33,764 nt of DNA, taken from Cyanobium sp. NIES-981. GTDB lineage: Bacteria; Cyanobacteriota; Cyanobacteriia; PCC-6307; Cyanobiaceae. The notes beneath the pieces are model-generated. The model saw nothing but the letters and a program-made list of their open reading frames with translations. It was not told the origin of the DNA and ran no database searches. The stretch covers positions 1-33,764 of the forward strand of contig CAMDVN010000023.1 in NCBI GenBank assembly GCA_945877595.1, in the 5' to 3' direction. Positions 12,676 through 23,094 of this stretch are shown here, one piece after another. The position numbers and the translations under genes were made by a program. How positions within the stretch are numbered: the stretch's first letter is position 1; each line of letters opens with the position of its first letter.

Positions 12676-14601
12676 ATGGCTGCAGACGCGATGGCTCCGG
12701 CGGCCTGGCTCCTTCACCTGCTGGCCTCGGCGGCCCTGGGGCCAACAGCCCCGATCCAAGTGCCGGCATTGGCCGCCTGGCCACCGGCGGCATTGGCCGC
12801 CTTGCCAGCGCCGGCATTGGCCGCCTTGCCCGTGCCGCCGCCGCCGCCCGCCTCGGGAGCGCAGGTCAGGGGGGCGCAGGTCACGGGGTCGCAGGTCACC
12901 GGCACCCCCCGCACCGCTCAGCTCAGCGGTCAACGCCTGGTGATCAATGGCCAGGCCCAGCAGGCGCGCTGGTTGCTCGTTGAGGCGGGTTTGGCAGGGC
13001 GTGCCGAACTCTGGCTCCCCCTCGAGGTGCTGCAGGAGCAGCTGGGCGTGGGCAGTCGCACCGCCACCAACGGCAGCCTCAAGCTCGAATGGTTTGGCCA
13101 GGAGCTGGTGGTGCCGCCTGGAGGCCAGCGCAGCCTCGATGACGAAGTCGCGGTTGACGTGGGCACCCTGCTCGAGGTCGCCGCTGTGCGCCATCGCGTC
13201 GAAGCCGGCACCCTCAACCTTGATCTCCCGCCTCCCACCCTGCTGGGGGTGCGCAGCTCCAACCAGGCCGGCAACCGGCGGATCGTGCTCGACATGGCCG
13301 GGCCGGCCTTGGTGCGCCGCGCCAGCGAAGGGCTCTGGCTCGGCCTCAACAGCTCGATCACGCAGCGGGCCGAGCTGTTGGCCCTGGGCCTGGCCGCCAC
13401 CAGCGAGCCCGGTGGACTGCGCTTGAGCAGTCCACCGGGCTCGCCCCCCCGGCGGGTGTTCAGCCTGGGCGAGCCCGCCCGGATCGTGATCGATCTGGAG
13501 GGTTCAACGACCCCGCCCCAAGCCGAGGGGACCCCGTCAGCGGGTCCCAGCGACCCGCGCCTCTTGGCCCTGCTGGGCAAGAGCCTGCACTGGGACCTCC
13601 AGGTGCGCCAAGGCGTTCGGATCAATGCGGTGCGCCTCGATCCGCGACATGCCGGGTTGGAGCTGAGGCCCCTGACCCGCGACGGCGGGATGGAGGGGCT
13701 CAGCTCCCTGCCCCAGCTCGCCAGCCGGGAGGGCGCCCTGGTCGCCATCAACGGGGGCTACTTCAACCGGGTGCGCCGCCTGCCCCTGGGAGCTGTCAAA
13801 GCCGATGGCCGCTGGCTTTCAGGCCCGATTCTGGGCCGCGGCGTGGTGGCCTGGAACCCGCGCAGCCTGCCCCAGTTTGGGCGGCTGCGTCTCGATGAAG
13901 CCCTGCGCGGCCCCAGTGGACGCTCCTACCCCCTGGTGGCCGTCAACAGTGGCTACGTGCAGCGCGGCCTGAGCCGCTACACCGCCGACTGGGGGCCGCG
14001 TTATCGGGCCCTCAGTGGCGACGAAACAGGCCTGATCGTGCGTGCAGACCGGGTAGAGCAACAGCTCGACTCGGCCAGCATCGAGAGCGGTGTGGCGCTG
14101 CAGGCAGGAACCATGCTCATCGTGGCCCGCGGTGGCGTGGCGCTGCCCTGGGGCCCAGGAGATCGACTAAGCCTGAGCAGTCGGCCCAGCAGCGAGCTCG
14201 GCCAGGCCCCCTACGTGATGGGCGGTGGGCCCCTGATTTTGCAGGGGGGGCAAATCGTGCTGAATGGCCAGCTTGAAGGATTTAGCAGCGCCTTTCTGCA
14301 ACAGGGGGCGCCCCGCACCGTGATCGCCAGTGACGACCGGCAGTTGTGGCTGATCACCCTGGAGGGCACCAATGACGCCGGCCCCAGCCTGGGGCAAACG
14401 GCCCAACTGCTCCAAAGCATGGGCATCACCGAGGCCCTCAACCTCGATGGCGGCAGCTCCACCGGGCTGGTGCTGGGCGGCAGCCATCAGGTCAAGGGTC
14501 GGGGCGTGGCCGGCGCCATTCACAACGGCCTGGGCCTGGTGCCCGGCCTTGAAACCGGCAGTGCCGATCGCCGCCTCAGCCAAAGGCGGACGAGCCCCTG
14601 A
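12676..14601 (+). CDS. Exported phosphodiester glycosidase (NAGPA/DUF2233) family protein
   Basis: The 641-residue product starts with a hydrophobic segment (about residues 6-22), then an Ala/Pro/Gly-rich repeat tract, so it is likely exported. Residues 80-280 hold strand-rich sequence with an AMIN- or copper-amine-oxidase-N-like look (LVINGQAQQARWLLVEAG, ELWLPLEVLQEQLGV, RRIVLDMAGPALV, RIVIDLEG). From about 300 to the end is the phosphodiester glycosidase domain: LVAINGGYFN, LGAVKADGRW, AVNSGYVQRG, MGGGPLILQGGQ, RTVIASDDRQLWLIT and the signature EALNLDGGSSTGLVL. In characterised members this domain uncovers mannose-6-phosphate or acts on cell-wall sugar phosphodiesters; the substrate here is unknown. 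The ATG at 12676 is divergent from gltS, with a 123-base shared gap. Confidence 0.88.
   Translation: MAADAMAPAAWLLHLLASAALGPTAPIQVPALAAWPPAALAALPAPALAALPVPPPPPASGAQVRGAQVTGSQVTGTPRTAQLSGQRLVINGQAQQARWLLVEAGLAGRAELWLPLEVLQEQLGVGSRTATNGSLKLEWFGQELVVPPGGQRSLDDEVAVDVGTLLEVAAVRHRVEAGTLNLDLPPPTLLGVRSSNQAGNRRIVLDMAGPALVRRASEGLWLGLNSSITQRAELLALGLAATSEPGGLRLSSPPGSPPRRVFSLGEPARIVIDLEGSTTPPQAEGTPSAGPSDPRLLALLGKSLHWDLQVRQGVRINAVRLDPRHAGLELRPLTRDGGMEGLSSLPQLASREGALVAINGGYFNRVRRLPLGAVKADGRWLSGPILGRGVVAWNPRSLPQFGRLRLDEALRGPSGRSYPLVAVNSGYVQRGLSRYTADWGPRYRALSGDETGLIVRADRVEQQLDSASIESGVALQAGTMLIVARGGVALPWGPGDRLSLSSRPSSELGQAPYVMGGGPLILQGGQIVLNGQLEGFSSAFLQQGAPRTVIASDDRQLWLITLEGTNDAGPSLGQTAQLLQSMGITEALNLDGGSSTGLVLGGSHQVKGRGVAGAIHNGLGLVPGLETGSADRRLSQRRTSP
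12765..12903 (+). repeat. 24-base and 15-base tandem repeats after a signal segment
   Basis: Three 24-base units begin ggcattggccgcc at 12765, 12789 and 12813 and encode ALAAWPPA-like octapeptides. After a short proline run come three 15-base units at 12859, 12874 and 12889 (gcgcaggtca...), encoding GAQVR, GAQVT and GSQVT. All stay in frame. Confidence 0.9.
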
Positions 14602-14660
14602 AGCCCAGCTGTCACAGTGGAGGCCTGCCCACTGACGCAGCCTCAGCACGTCTTGCCCCC

Positions 14661-15017
14661 ATGCCCAAGGGCCACAGCCTGCGCATAACCGCTGCCGCCG
14701 CCGCTGAGCTCGGCCGCCAAGCCGCCGTGGCCGGCACGCCCGGAATGATGCACCTCGACCTGATCGAGGGGGGTTGTGAGCGCTGGAGCATCCGGCTGAG
14801 GCCCGGTCATCGATCTGGGGTGCCGGTGGCCAGGGCCGACGGTGTCACGGTCTATGCGCCCCACCAACAGACCGTGCTCTTGGGTGGGCTGAGTCTTGAT
14901 TACCGCGGTGATCTGAGCGGAGGCGGCTTTCTCATGCGAACGCCCGAAGGACTACGCAGCTGCGCCTGCGGGGCAGCCTTTGGCCCAGCCCATGGCGCAG
15001 GGTCTGTGAACCAGTAA
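14661..15017 (+). CDS. HesB/IscA-type iron-sulfur carrier homologue
   Basis: The 118-residue product has the A-type carrier pattern. It has an N-terminal [12 protein letters not shown] helix, a first Cys in [13 protein letters not shown] where canonical members have GGC-(S/A)G, a [22 protein letters not shown] segment matching the family's LxGxxIDY...GxGF, and a C-terminal CACGAAF (Cys-x-Cys-Gly). A-type proteins bind iron or [2Fe-2S]/[4Fe-4S] clusters and pass them to apoproteins. The central region is more divergent than in SufA or IscA, so a specialised or regulatory member is possible. It ends 79 bases before rpsL on the same strand and may share its promoter. The ATG is preceded by no strong Shine-Dalgarno sequence. 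Confidence 0.8.
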   Translation: MPKGHSLRITAAAAAELGRQAAVAGTPGMMHLDLIEGGCERWSIRLRPGHRSGVPVARADGVTVYAPHQQTVLLGGLSLDYRGDLSGGGFLMRTPEGLRSCACGAAFGPAHGAGSVNQ

Positions 15018-15096
15018 GGTGGCGGATTGTCGCAATCGGTCGGACGACCGAATCGCGTCCACCGATCCAGTCCGCCGACCTGATTCCAGGCCCTCG

Positions 15097-15471
15097 ATGC
15101 CCACCATCCAGCAGCTGATCCGTACTGAACGGCAGCGCCTAACCCGCAAGACCAAATCCCCAGCCCTGCGCGCTTGCCCCGAGCGACGCGGTGTGTGCAC
15201 ACGCGTGTACACATCCACCCCCAAAAAGCCGAATTCGGCTCTACGCAAGGTGGCCCGGGTACGCCTGACTTCTGGTTTTGAGGTCACCGCCTACATCCCC
15301 GGAATCGGTCACAACCTTCAGGAACACTCCGTGGTGCTGATTCGTGGTGGCCGGGTCAAGGACCTGCCAGGTGTCCGGTATCACATCATCAGAGGCACCC
15401 TCGACACCGCCGGTGTCAAGGATCGCCGCCAGTCTCGCTCCAAGTACGGCGCCAAAACTCCCAAGGGTTGA
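15097..15471 (+). CDS. rpsL: 30S ribosomal protein uS12
   Basis: The 124-residue product [20 protein letters not shown] is the decoding-centre protein S12, which contacts helices 18, 27 and 44 of 16S rRNA and monitors codon-anticodon fit. The conserved [15 protein letters not shown] loop and the [12 protein letters not shown] loop are intact and carry the lysines seen in streptomycin-sensitive proteins. The frame is open upstream to 15019 but the family N-terminus is at the ATG 15097. It is the first classical gene of the str cluster; rpsG follows after 53 bases. Confidence 0.99.
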   Translation: MPTIQQLIRTERQRLTRKTKSPALRACPERRGVCTRVYTSTPKKPNSALRKVARVRLTSGFEVTAYIPGIGHNLQEHSVVLIRGGRVKDLPGVRYHIIRGTLDTAGVKDRRQSRSKYGAKTPKG

Positions 15472-15524
15472 GCCCTAGCTCGTCCTGACCTGATTCGTTC
15501 CTCCTTCGCCTTTCCCTTCGGTCT

Positions 15525-15995
15525 ATGTCTCGCCGCAACGCTGCCGAGAAGCGCCCGGTCCTTCCCGATCCCCAGTTCAACAGCCGTCTGGCCTCGATGA
15601 TCGTGGCCCGGCTCATGAAGCACGGCAAGAAATCCACGGCCCAACGGATTCTCTCTGATGCCTTCTCGTTGATCAACGACCGCACGGGCTCAGATCCGCT
15701 CGAACTGTTCGAGACTGCCGTCAAGAACGCCACTCCCCTGGTTGAAGTCCGTGCCCGTCGGGTTGGCGGAGCCACCTACCAAGTACCGATGGAGGTTCGC
15801 CAGGAACGGGGCACGGCCATGGCCCTGCGCTGGCTGGTCAACTTTTCACGGGCCCGCAACGGGCGCAGCATGGCCCAGAAGCTGGCCGGTGAGCTGATGG
15901 ACGCGGCCAATGAAGCTGGCAGCGCCGTGCGCAAGCGGGAGGAAACCCACAAGATGGCCGAGGCCAACAAAGCGTTCGCCCACTACCGCTATTGA
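15525..15995 (+). CDS. rpsG: 30S ribosomal protein uS7
   Basis: The 156-residue product [20 protein letters not shown] is S7, a primary binder of the 3' major domain of 16S rRNA that nucleates assembly of the 30S head. The conserved [36 protein letters not shown] and [40 protein letters not shown] segments are all seen, and the length is that of the family. It lies between rpsL and fusA in the standard str order. The ATG is preceded by pyrimidine-rich sequence without a clear Shine-Dalgarno site. Confidence 0.99.
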   Translation: MSRRNAAEKRPVLPDPQFNSRLASMIVARLMKHGKKSTAQRILSDAFSLINDRTGSDPLELFETAVKNATPLVEVRARRVGGATYQVPMEVRQERGTAMALRWLVNFSRARNGRSMAQKLAGELMDAANEAGSAVRKREETHKMAEANKAFAHYRY

Positions 15996-16080
15996 TTCCC
16001 GGGGCCTGATCAATCGATCGGGATCCGCAGCTGGCTGGAGCCAAGGGCACTCCAGTCACACCCCATGCCCTGCCGAGCCA

Positions 16081-16099
16081 AGCCACATCACCTGTGGCT
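16081..16099 (+). other. Stem-loop between rpsG and fusA
   Basis: A perfect 7-base-pair stem (agccaca / tgtggct) with a 5-base loop lies 55 bases upstream of the fusA start. It is not followed by a T run at once (a TTTTT occurs about 35 bases later), so it is more likely an mRNA processing or regulatory structure than a strong terminator. The role is inference. Confidence 0.45.
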
Positions 16100-16154
16100 A
16101 CTCAGCTCTGTAGAGTGACGCCCACTTTTTGTAGATCCTTCGGAGACATCCCCC

Positions 16155-18230
<2,076 letters not shown>

Positions 18231-18269
18231 TCTTCCTCATACCCGCTAACCCCCCGATTCTTTAACACC

Positions 18270-19469
18270 ATGGCTCGCGAGAAGTTTCAGAGGAACAAAC
18301 CCCACGTCAACATCGGCACCATTGGCCACGTTGACCACGGCAAAACCCCCCACACGGCCGCCATCACGAATGTGCTGGCCAAAAAGGGTATGGCAAAAGC
18401 CCAGGCCTATGACCAGATCGACGGTGCTCCTGAGGAGCGCGAGCGCGGCATCACGATCAATACCGCCCACGTCGAATACGAGACCGAAAAGCGTCACTAC
18501 GCCCACGTGGACTGCCCCGGTCACGCGGATTATGTGAAAAACATGATCACCGGCGCAGCCCAGATGGATGGCGCCATTTTGGTGGTGGCCGCAACCGATG
18601 GCCCGATGGCCCAAACCAAGGAGCACATCCTGCTGGCCAAGCAGGTGGGCGTGCCCGCCCTGGTGGTCGCCCTGAACAAGTGCGACATGGTCGACGACGA
18701 AGAAATTCTCGAGCTGGTTGAACTCGAAGTGCGTGAGCTGCTGAGCAGCTATGACTTCCCCGGTGACGACATTCCCGTCATTCAAGTGTCCGGCCTGAAG
18801 GCTCTCGAAGGCGACGCTCAATGGGAAGCCAAGATCGACGAGCTGATGACCGCTGTGGACACCGGCATTCCTGAACCCGAGCGTGAAATCGATAAGCCAT
18901 TCCTGATGGCCGTCGAAGACGTGTTCTCCATCACCGGTCGCGGCACCGTCGCCACCGGTCGTATTGAGCGTGGAAAGGTCAAGGTTGGCGAAACCGTTCA
19001 GATTGTGGGCATCAAGGACACCCGCGAAACCACCGTCACCGGCGTGGAAATGTTCCGCAAGCTGCTCGACGAGGGCATGGCTGGCGACAATGTGGGCCTG
19101 CTGTTGCGCGGTGTCCAGAAGGAAGACATCGAACGCGGCATGGTGCTGGTCAAGCCCGGCTCCATCACCCCCCACACCAAGTTTGAAGGTGAGGTGTATG
19201 TGCTCAAGAAAGAGGAAGGCGGCCGCCACACCCCCTTCTTTGCCGGCTACCGCCCGCAGTTCTACATCCGCACCACCGATGTGACCGGACAGATCACCGC
19301 CTTCACCTCCGATGACGGTGCCAACGTCGAAATGGTGATGCCCGGCGACCGAATCAAAATGACCGGTGAGCTGATCTGCCCAGTGGCGATTGAGCAGGGC
19401 ATGCGCTTCGCCATCCGCGAAGGCGGCCGCACGATCGGTGCAGGCGTGGTCTCCAAGATCCTCGCCTGA
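18270..19469 (+). CDS. tufA: Translation elongation factor Tu, with unusual P-loop flank
   Basis: EF-Tu carries aminoacyl-tRNA to the ribosomal A site as a GTP complex. The 399-residue product has the right length and ends [18 protein letters not shown]. Normal motifs: GHVDHGKT (residues 19-26), [12 protein letters not shown] (switch I), DCPGHADY (switch II), NKCDM and SGLK. The oddity is directly after the P-loop: codons 27-28 read CCC CAC, giving GKTPHTAAI instead of the near-invariant GKTTLTAAI. The Mg-binding Thr26 is kept, but a proline and a histidine sit at the start of helix A. Two single-base differences (18348 and 18352) from the expected ACC CTC would explain it. The rest of the protein is canonical, so this is a real tuf gene that either carries rare changes or base-call errors. 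Confidence 0.98.
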   Translation: MAREKFQRNKPHVNIGTIGHVDHGKTPHTAAITNVLAKKGMAKAQAYDQIDGAPEERERGITINTAHVEYETEKRHYAHVDCPGHADYVKNMITGAAQMDGAILVVAATDGPMAQTKEHILLAKQVGVPALVVALNKCDMVDDEEILELVELEVRELLSSYDFPGDDIPVIQVSGLKALEGDAQWEAKIDELMTAVDTGIPEPEREIDKPFLMAVEDVFSITGRGTVATGRIERGKVKVGETVQIVGIKDTRETTVTGVEMFRKLLDEGMAGDNVGLLLRGVQKEDIERGMVLVKPGSITPHTKFEGEVYVLKKEEGGRHTPFFAGYRPQFYIRTTDVTGQITAFTSDDGANVEMVMPGDRIKMTGELICPVAIEQGMRFAIREGGRTIGAGVVSKILA

Positions 19470-19480
19470 TTTAAGGTCGA

Positions 19481-19508
19481 AGGGCGGGGGCTTCGGCTCC
19501 CGCCCTTT
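19481..19508 (+). terminator. Terminator-like hairpin with UUCG loop, tufA-rpsJ gap
   Basis: GGGCGGGGGC (19482-19491), loop TTCG (19492-19495) and GCTCCCGCCC (19496-19505) form a 10-bp stem with one G-U pair, flanked by an A-T pair and TTT. It starts 12 bases after the tufA stop. The very stable UUCG tetraloop and short T run suggest partial termination or 3'-end protection, separating the fusA-tufA transcript from rpsJ. Confidence 0.7.
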
Positions 19509-19582
19509 CCGCACCTCGACAACCCATTCCGTTCAGGTCTTCGCCAACCACCAGGCCAGACCGATTCCGACACCCCGCCTCC

Positions 19583-19903
19583 ATGTCAGCTGCCATCGCC
19601 CAGCAGAAGATCCGCATTCGCCTGAAGGCGTTTGATCGCCGCATGCTGGATCTCTCCTGCGACAAAATCATTGAAACCGCCGATCACACCGCTGCCACGG
19701 CGATCGGTCCGATTCCCTTGCCCACCAAGCGCAAGATCTATTGCGTATTGCGCTCGCCGCACGTCGACAAGGACTCCCGTGAGCACTTCGAAACACGCAC
19801 CCACCGGCGCATCATCGACATCTATAGCCCTTCGGCAAAGACGATCGATGCACTGATGAAGCTCGATCTGCCAAGCGGCGTCGACATCGAAGTCAAGCTC
19901 TGA
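19583..19903 (+). CDS. rpsJ: 30S ribosomal protein uS10
   Basis: S10 is a 30S head protein that also pairs with NusB in antitermination. The 106-residue product [20 protein letters not shown] contains the family signatures [41 protein letters not shown] and [34 protein letters not shown]. In cyanobacteria rpsJ sits at the end of the str cluster rather than heading S10, as here. A UUCG hairpin lies between it and tufA. Confidence 0.99.
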   Translation: MSAAIAQQKIRIRLKAFDRRMLDLSCDKIIETADHTAATAIGPIPLPTKRKIYCVLRSPHVDKDSREHFETRTHRRIIDIYSPSAKTIDALMKLDLPSGVDIEVKL

Positions 19904-20022
19904 TCATCACTTGCAAATCGACCTGAGCGTTGTGCCGTTTTGGTCGATCGGCCTTTTGGGCCTCGTTCCACAACGGCAGTGCCGGTGCCCTGCCTAGGAT
20001 TCCAAGATCCAGAAACGGCAGC

Positions 20023-20670
20023 ATGGGCGAGTTGGCAGTTCGGGAACTCCCCCTGTTCCCCTTGCCAGATGTGGTGCTTTTCCCCCAAGAAGTGCTGCCT
20101 CTGCATATTTTTGAACCGCGGTACCGCATGATGCTGCGTACCGTGCTCGCAGAAGATCGGCGCTTTGGCGTGGTGCGCTGGGATCCCACGTCTCAGCGCA
20201 TGGCGGATGTGGGCTGCTGCGCTGAGATCATCCACAGCCAAACCCAAGATGACGATCACAGCAACATCGTCACCATGGGACAGCAACGCTTTCGTGTGCT
20301 CGACATCGTGCGAGAGGCTCCATTTCGCGTCGGGCTGGTGAGCTGGATCGAGGACTCTGGCGAGGCCGGCACCGATGCTCTTGAGGAACTCACTGCCCAG
20401 GTCACCCAGGCCTTGCACGATGTGGTGGAGCTCACCGGAAAATTGATCGGCAAACCCGCAGCCCTGCCGCCCGACCTACCCGAGCTGCCCCGCGAACTGT
20501 CCTTTTGGATCGCCTCCCACCTCGGTGGCCCTGTGGCCGAGCAGCAACAGGGCCTGCTGGAAATCACCGACACCAGCGATCGACTGCGTCAGGAATACGA
20601 GCTGCTTGACCACACCCGCCGCCAGCTCGCAGCCCGAACTGTTCTCAAGGACACGTTTCAACCCCAATGA
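20023..20670 (+). CDS. LON substrate-binding-domain protein (stand-alone)
   Basis: The 215-residue product MGELAVRELPLFPLPDVVLF matches the N-terminal substrate-binding domain of Lon protease. The diagnostic segment LFPLPDVVLFPQEVLPLHIFEPRYRMML is present, followed by the strand-rich middle (GCCAEIIHSQ, GQQRFRVLDI) and a helical C-terminal part (LSFWIASHL, LLEITDTSDRLRQEYELL). No AAA+ ATPase or Ser-Lys protease domain follows, so it is not Lon itself. Stand-alone LON-domain proteins are common in cyanobacteria and plastids; their partner is unknown. The ATG at 20023 was preferred to an in-frame upstream start because similarity begins at once. A TAGGAT hexamer about 25 bases upstream (19996-20001) could be a -10 box. 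Confidence 0.88.
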   Translation: MGELAVRELPLFPLPDVVLFPQEVLPLHIFEPRYRMMLRTVLAEDRRFGVVRWDPTSQRMADVGCCAEIIHSQTQDDDHSNIVTMGQQRFRVLDIVREAPFRVGLVSWIEDSGEAGTDALEELTAQVTQALHDVVELTGKLIGKPAALPPDLPELPRELSFWIASHLGGPVAEQQQGLLEITDTSDRLRQEYELLDHTRRQLAARTVLKDTFQPQ

Positions 20671-20710
20671 CGGTGTCAGCTCCCACGGCCATCCTGCTCC
20701 CAACCCAGCG

Positions 20711-21589
20711 ATGAGTCGGGCCTACACCGACAGCGCCAGCGTGGCCCAGGCCTACGACCGCTGGACCACAGACCAGTTGCTCGAGCGCCTCTGGGGAGAA
20801 CACATTCACCTAGGCCATTACGGCACGCCTCCCCGCTCACGGGACTTTCGCGCCGCCAAAGAAGACTTTGTGCACGAGCTGGTGCGCTGGAGTGGCTTCG
20901 ACCAACTGGCACCAGGCTCCAGGGTGCTGGATGTGGGGTGTGGCATCGGGGGGAGTGCCCGAATGCTTGCGCACCACTACAAGCTCGATGTGCTGGGAAT
21001 CAGCATCAGCCCGGCCCAGATCGACCGGGCTCGCCTGCTCACCCCAGAAGGGCAAAGCAAGACCTGCCGCTTCGCCGTGATGGATGCCCTGGCCCTGGAG
21101 CTGCCCGACCAGAGCTTTGATGCGGTGTGGAGTGTCGAGGCCTCACCCCACATGCCCAACAAACAACGCTACGCCGACGAACTGCTGCGGGTGCTGCGGC
21201 CCGGTGGACTGCTGTCCGTGGCTGATTGGAACCGCCGCGATCCTGGCGACAGGCCCCTGAATCGGCGCGAACAGTGGGTCATGCGTCAGTTGCTCGACAA
21301 CTGGTCGCATCCTGAATTTGCGAGCATCAAGAGCCTGAAACGCAACCTCGAAGCCAGTGCAGCTGGCTCGGGCCTGCGGATCGACACGGCCGATTGGACG
21401 ACCCCCACCCTGCCCTCCTGGATCGATTCGATTTTGGAAGGGGTACGTCGCCCGGGAGCCATCCTCAGCCTCGGCGCCAACGGCATCGTGCAGGGGCTCA
21501 GGGAGAGTCCCACGATCTTGATGATGCACTGGGCCTTCTCCACGGGGCTGATGCAATTCGGGGTGTTCCGAGGTCGCAAACCAGCCTGA
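20711..21589 (+). CDS. MPBQ/MSBQ-type SAM methyltransferase
   Basis: The 292-residue product closely resembles the 2-methyl-6-phytylbenzoquinol methyltransferase class (Synechocystis Sll0418 type), which methylates quinol rings in tocopherol and plastoquinone-related synthesis. Shared segments are SVAQAYDRWT, WGEHIHLGHYGTPP, the SAM motif I VLDVGCGIGGSARML (about residues 71-85), the post-I and II region FDAVWSVEASPHMPNK, LLRVLRPGGLLSVADWNRRD, WSHPEFASIKSL and the C-terminal LREVP-like ESPTILMMHWAFSTGLMQFG. Gamma-tocopherol methyltransferase is a less good fit. Unlike the Synechocystis protein it lacks a clear N-terminal membrane anchor. The ATG at 20711 is 40 bases after the LON-domain gene on the same strand. 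A HIP1 octamer GCGATCGC lies just past the stop at 21606. Confidence 0.85.
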   Translation: MSRAYTDSASVAQAYDRWTTDQLLERLWGEHIHLGHYGTPPRSRDFRAAKEDFVHELVRWSGFDQLAPGSRVLDVGCGIGGSARMLAHHYKLDVLGISISPAQIDRARLLTPEGQSKTCRFAVMDALALELPDQSFDAVWSVEASPHMPNKQRYADELLRVLRPGGLLSVADWNRRDPGDRPLNRREQWVMRQLLDNWSHPEFASIKSLKRNLEASAAGSGLRIDTADWTTPTLPSWIDSILEGVRRPGAILSLGANGIVQGLRESPTILMMHWAFSTGLMQFGVFRGRKPA

Positions 21590-21650
21590 AGATCGGGCCA
21601 GACCAGCGATCGCAACGACCGGGCTGTTTCAGGCTGCTTCGGGCTGCTTC

Positions 21651-22478
21651 TCAGACGCGCTGGGTGATCGGGTAAGCACCAAAGAGCGCCAGATGATCAC
21701 ACAGGGGCTTCAGATCCTCAAGCGCCGCGTCGAGGGCCTCTGGCCCAGCCCCAACCTCCAAATCAACAAAGAAGATGTATTCGCCCATCTCCCGCTTTGA
21801 AGGCCTTGACTCAATGCGGCTCATGTTGAGCTGACGGCGCTCAAAGCAACCCAAGGCTTCAAGCAGTGCCCCGGGTCGATTCGAGTGAAGCGAAAAGGCG
21901 AGGCTGGCCATGGGCCCACTCGAACTCCGCTCCCCCCTGCGCAGCAGCAGAAAACGGGTGCAATTGCCCGCCGCATCATTGATCGGGTAGGCCAGCACCT
22001 CCAAGCCGTGCTCCTGAGCCGCCGCCTGCGAGGCCACCGCAGCCCGGAAGCGACTGCCGGCCACCATCCGGGCCGCTTCTGCCGTTGAGCTGGTGGGGAG
22101 TTGCAGGGCCCGGGGCAGATGGCTCGCCAGCCACTGGCTGCACTGGGCCAACGCCTGGGGGTGGGAGAGGATCTCGCTGATCCCATCGAGGGGGCCACTG
22201 CCGAGCAAGGCGTGGCGTATCGGCAGCACGAGGGCGTGGGCCACCGCAAGATCTGGATGCTCCCAAAGGGCATCCATCGCGGCCGTGACGCCACCTTCCA
22301 CGGAATTCTCCACCGGCACCACGGCAGCATCACACTCACCCGAAGCCAGAGCCTGCACCACGGCACGGATGCCGCGCTGGGGTATCAGCTCAGCATCGGC
22401 AAGTGCCTCGAGCTCGCAGAGCTGCCGAGCTGCCTGCTCGCCATAGGTGCCAACGGGGCCAAGAAAGGCAACGCGCAT
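21651..22478 (-). CDS. pheA: Prephenate dehydratase
   Basis: PheA converts prephenate to phenylpyruvate in phenylalanine synthesis. The 275-residue product MRVAFLGPVGTYGEQAARQL is monofunctional, with no chorismate mutase domain. It has the catalytic domain motifs VVPVENSVEGGVTAAMD, HPQALAQC and the NCTRFLLL segment with the essential Thr-Arg-Phe. The C-terminal ACT domain (SLAFSLHSNRPGALLEAL) carries ESRPSK, the phenylalanine-binding signature, so feedback inhibition is expected. An in-frame ATG at 22514 would add MSDPIVSVLFLP; the 22478 start fits the family better. It is convergent with the methyltransferase across 61 bases and divergent from the DUF1997 gene. Confidence 0.97.
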   Translation of the reverse strand: MRVAFLGPVGTYGEQAARQLCELEALADAELIPQRGIRAVVQALASGECDAAVVPVENSVEGGVTAAMDALWEHPDLAVAHALVLPIRHALLGSGPLDGISEILSHPQALAQCSQWLASHLPRALQLPTSSTAEAARMVAGSRFRAAVASQAAAQEHGLEVLAYPINDAAGNCTRFLLLRRGERSSSGPMASLAFSLHSNRPGALLEALGCFERRQLNMSRIESRPSKREMGEYIFFVDLEVGAGPEALDAALEDLKPLCDHLALFGAYPITQRV

Positions 22479-22554
22479 GGGTAAGAAAAGGACCGAAACA
22501 ATGGGATCGGACATTGGGCACCGCGAAGGATGGCCGATAGGATCATGCCGCCCC

Positions 22555-22566
22555 GGCCAGCTGGCC
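22555..22566. promoter_or_regulatory. 12-base perfect palindrome at a start codon
   Basis: GGCCAGCTGGCC abuts the ATG at 22567 in the pheA/DUF1997 divergent region. A TAGGAT (22537-22542) just upstream could be a -10 box for the DUF1997 gene, placing the palindrome at or just after the transcription start. An operator role is inference; it may equally be chance in GC-rich DNA. Confidence 0.3.
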
Positions 22567-23094
22567 ATGCCCCTGGCCTTTAGCGCCAGCCAGCACCTCC
22601 AACTGACAGTGCACCAGGAAGGCCACCGCCTGGGCACCTATCTGCAGCAGGAGGAGCGGGTGGTCACAGCGCTGCTCGATCCCCAGCAGCTGGAGCCGCT
22701 GGCGCCAAGCCTCTACCGCTACACCGTGACCCAGCTGCAGGTGTTCCAGCTGCGGATTCAGCCGATCGTGCAGCTGCGGATCCACCTCTGCAACGGCCGC
22801 CTTGAACTGGAGGCGATCGACTGCCAGCTCGAGGGTCTTGGCTTGGTCGATGACTTTGAACTCACCCTGAGTTCCTGGTTGCTCGCTGGCGAGAACGGAC
22901 TCGAGGGGGAAGCCACCCTCTCGGTGCAGGTCAGCCAGCCACCACTGCTACGGCTGATCCCCAAGGCCGTGCTCGAGGCCACAGGCCGCTCCCTGCTGGC
23001 CGGGATCCTGCTGGGGATCAAGGGGCGGGTGGGTCAGCAGTTGCTCGGCGATTTCAAACAGTGGTGCCAGGAGCATCCGGAGTTGTACTGCTGA
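22567..23094 (+). CDS. DUF1997 family protein
   Basis: The 175-residue product [20 protein letters not shown] resembles the DUF1997 family, which is found in cyanobacteria and chloroplasts and whose function is not established. The fold looks like a lipid- or polyketide-binding START/SRPBCC-type sheet. Alternating strands ([65 protein letters not shown]) precede a long C-terminal helix ending [18 protein letters not shown]. The ATG at 22567 was chosen because similarity begins there; the upstream frame overlaps pheA and is a shadow. The 3' end overlaps the rnhB 3' end by 41 bases on the opposite strand. Confidence 0.8.
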   Translation: MPLAFSASQHLQLTVHQEGHRLGTYLQQEERVVTALLDPQQLEPLAPSLYRYTVTQLQVFQLRIQPIVQLRIHLCNGRLELEAIDCQLEGLGLVDDFELTLSSWLLAGENGLEGEATLSVQVSQPPLLRLIPKAVLEATGRSLLAGILLGIKGRVGQQLLGDFKQWCQEHPELYC

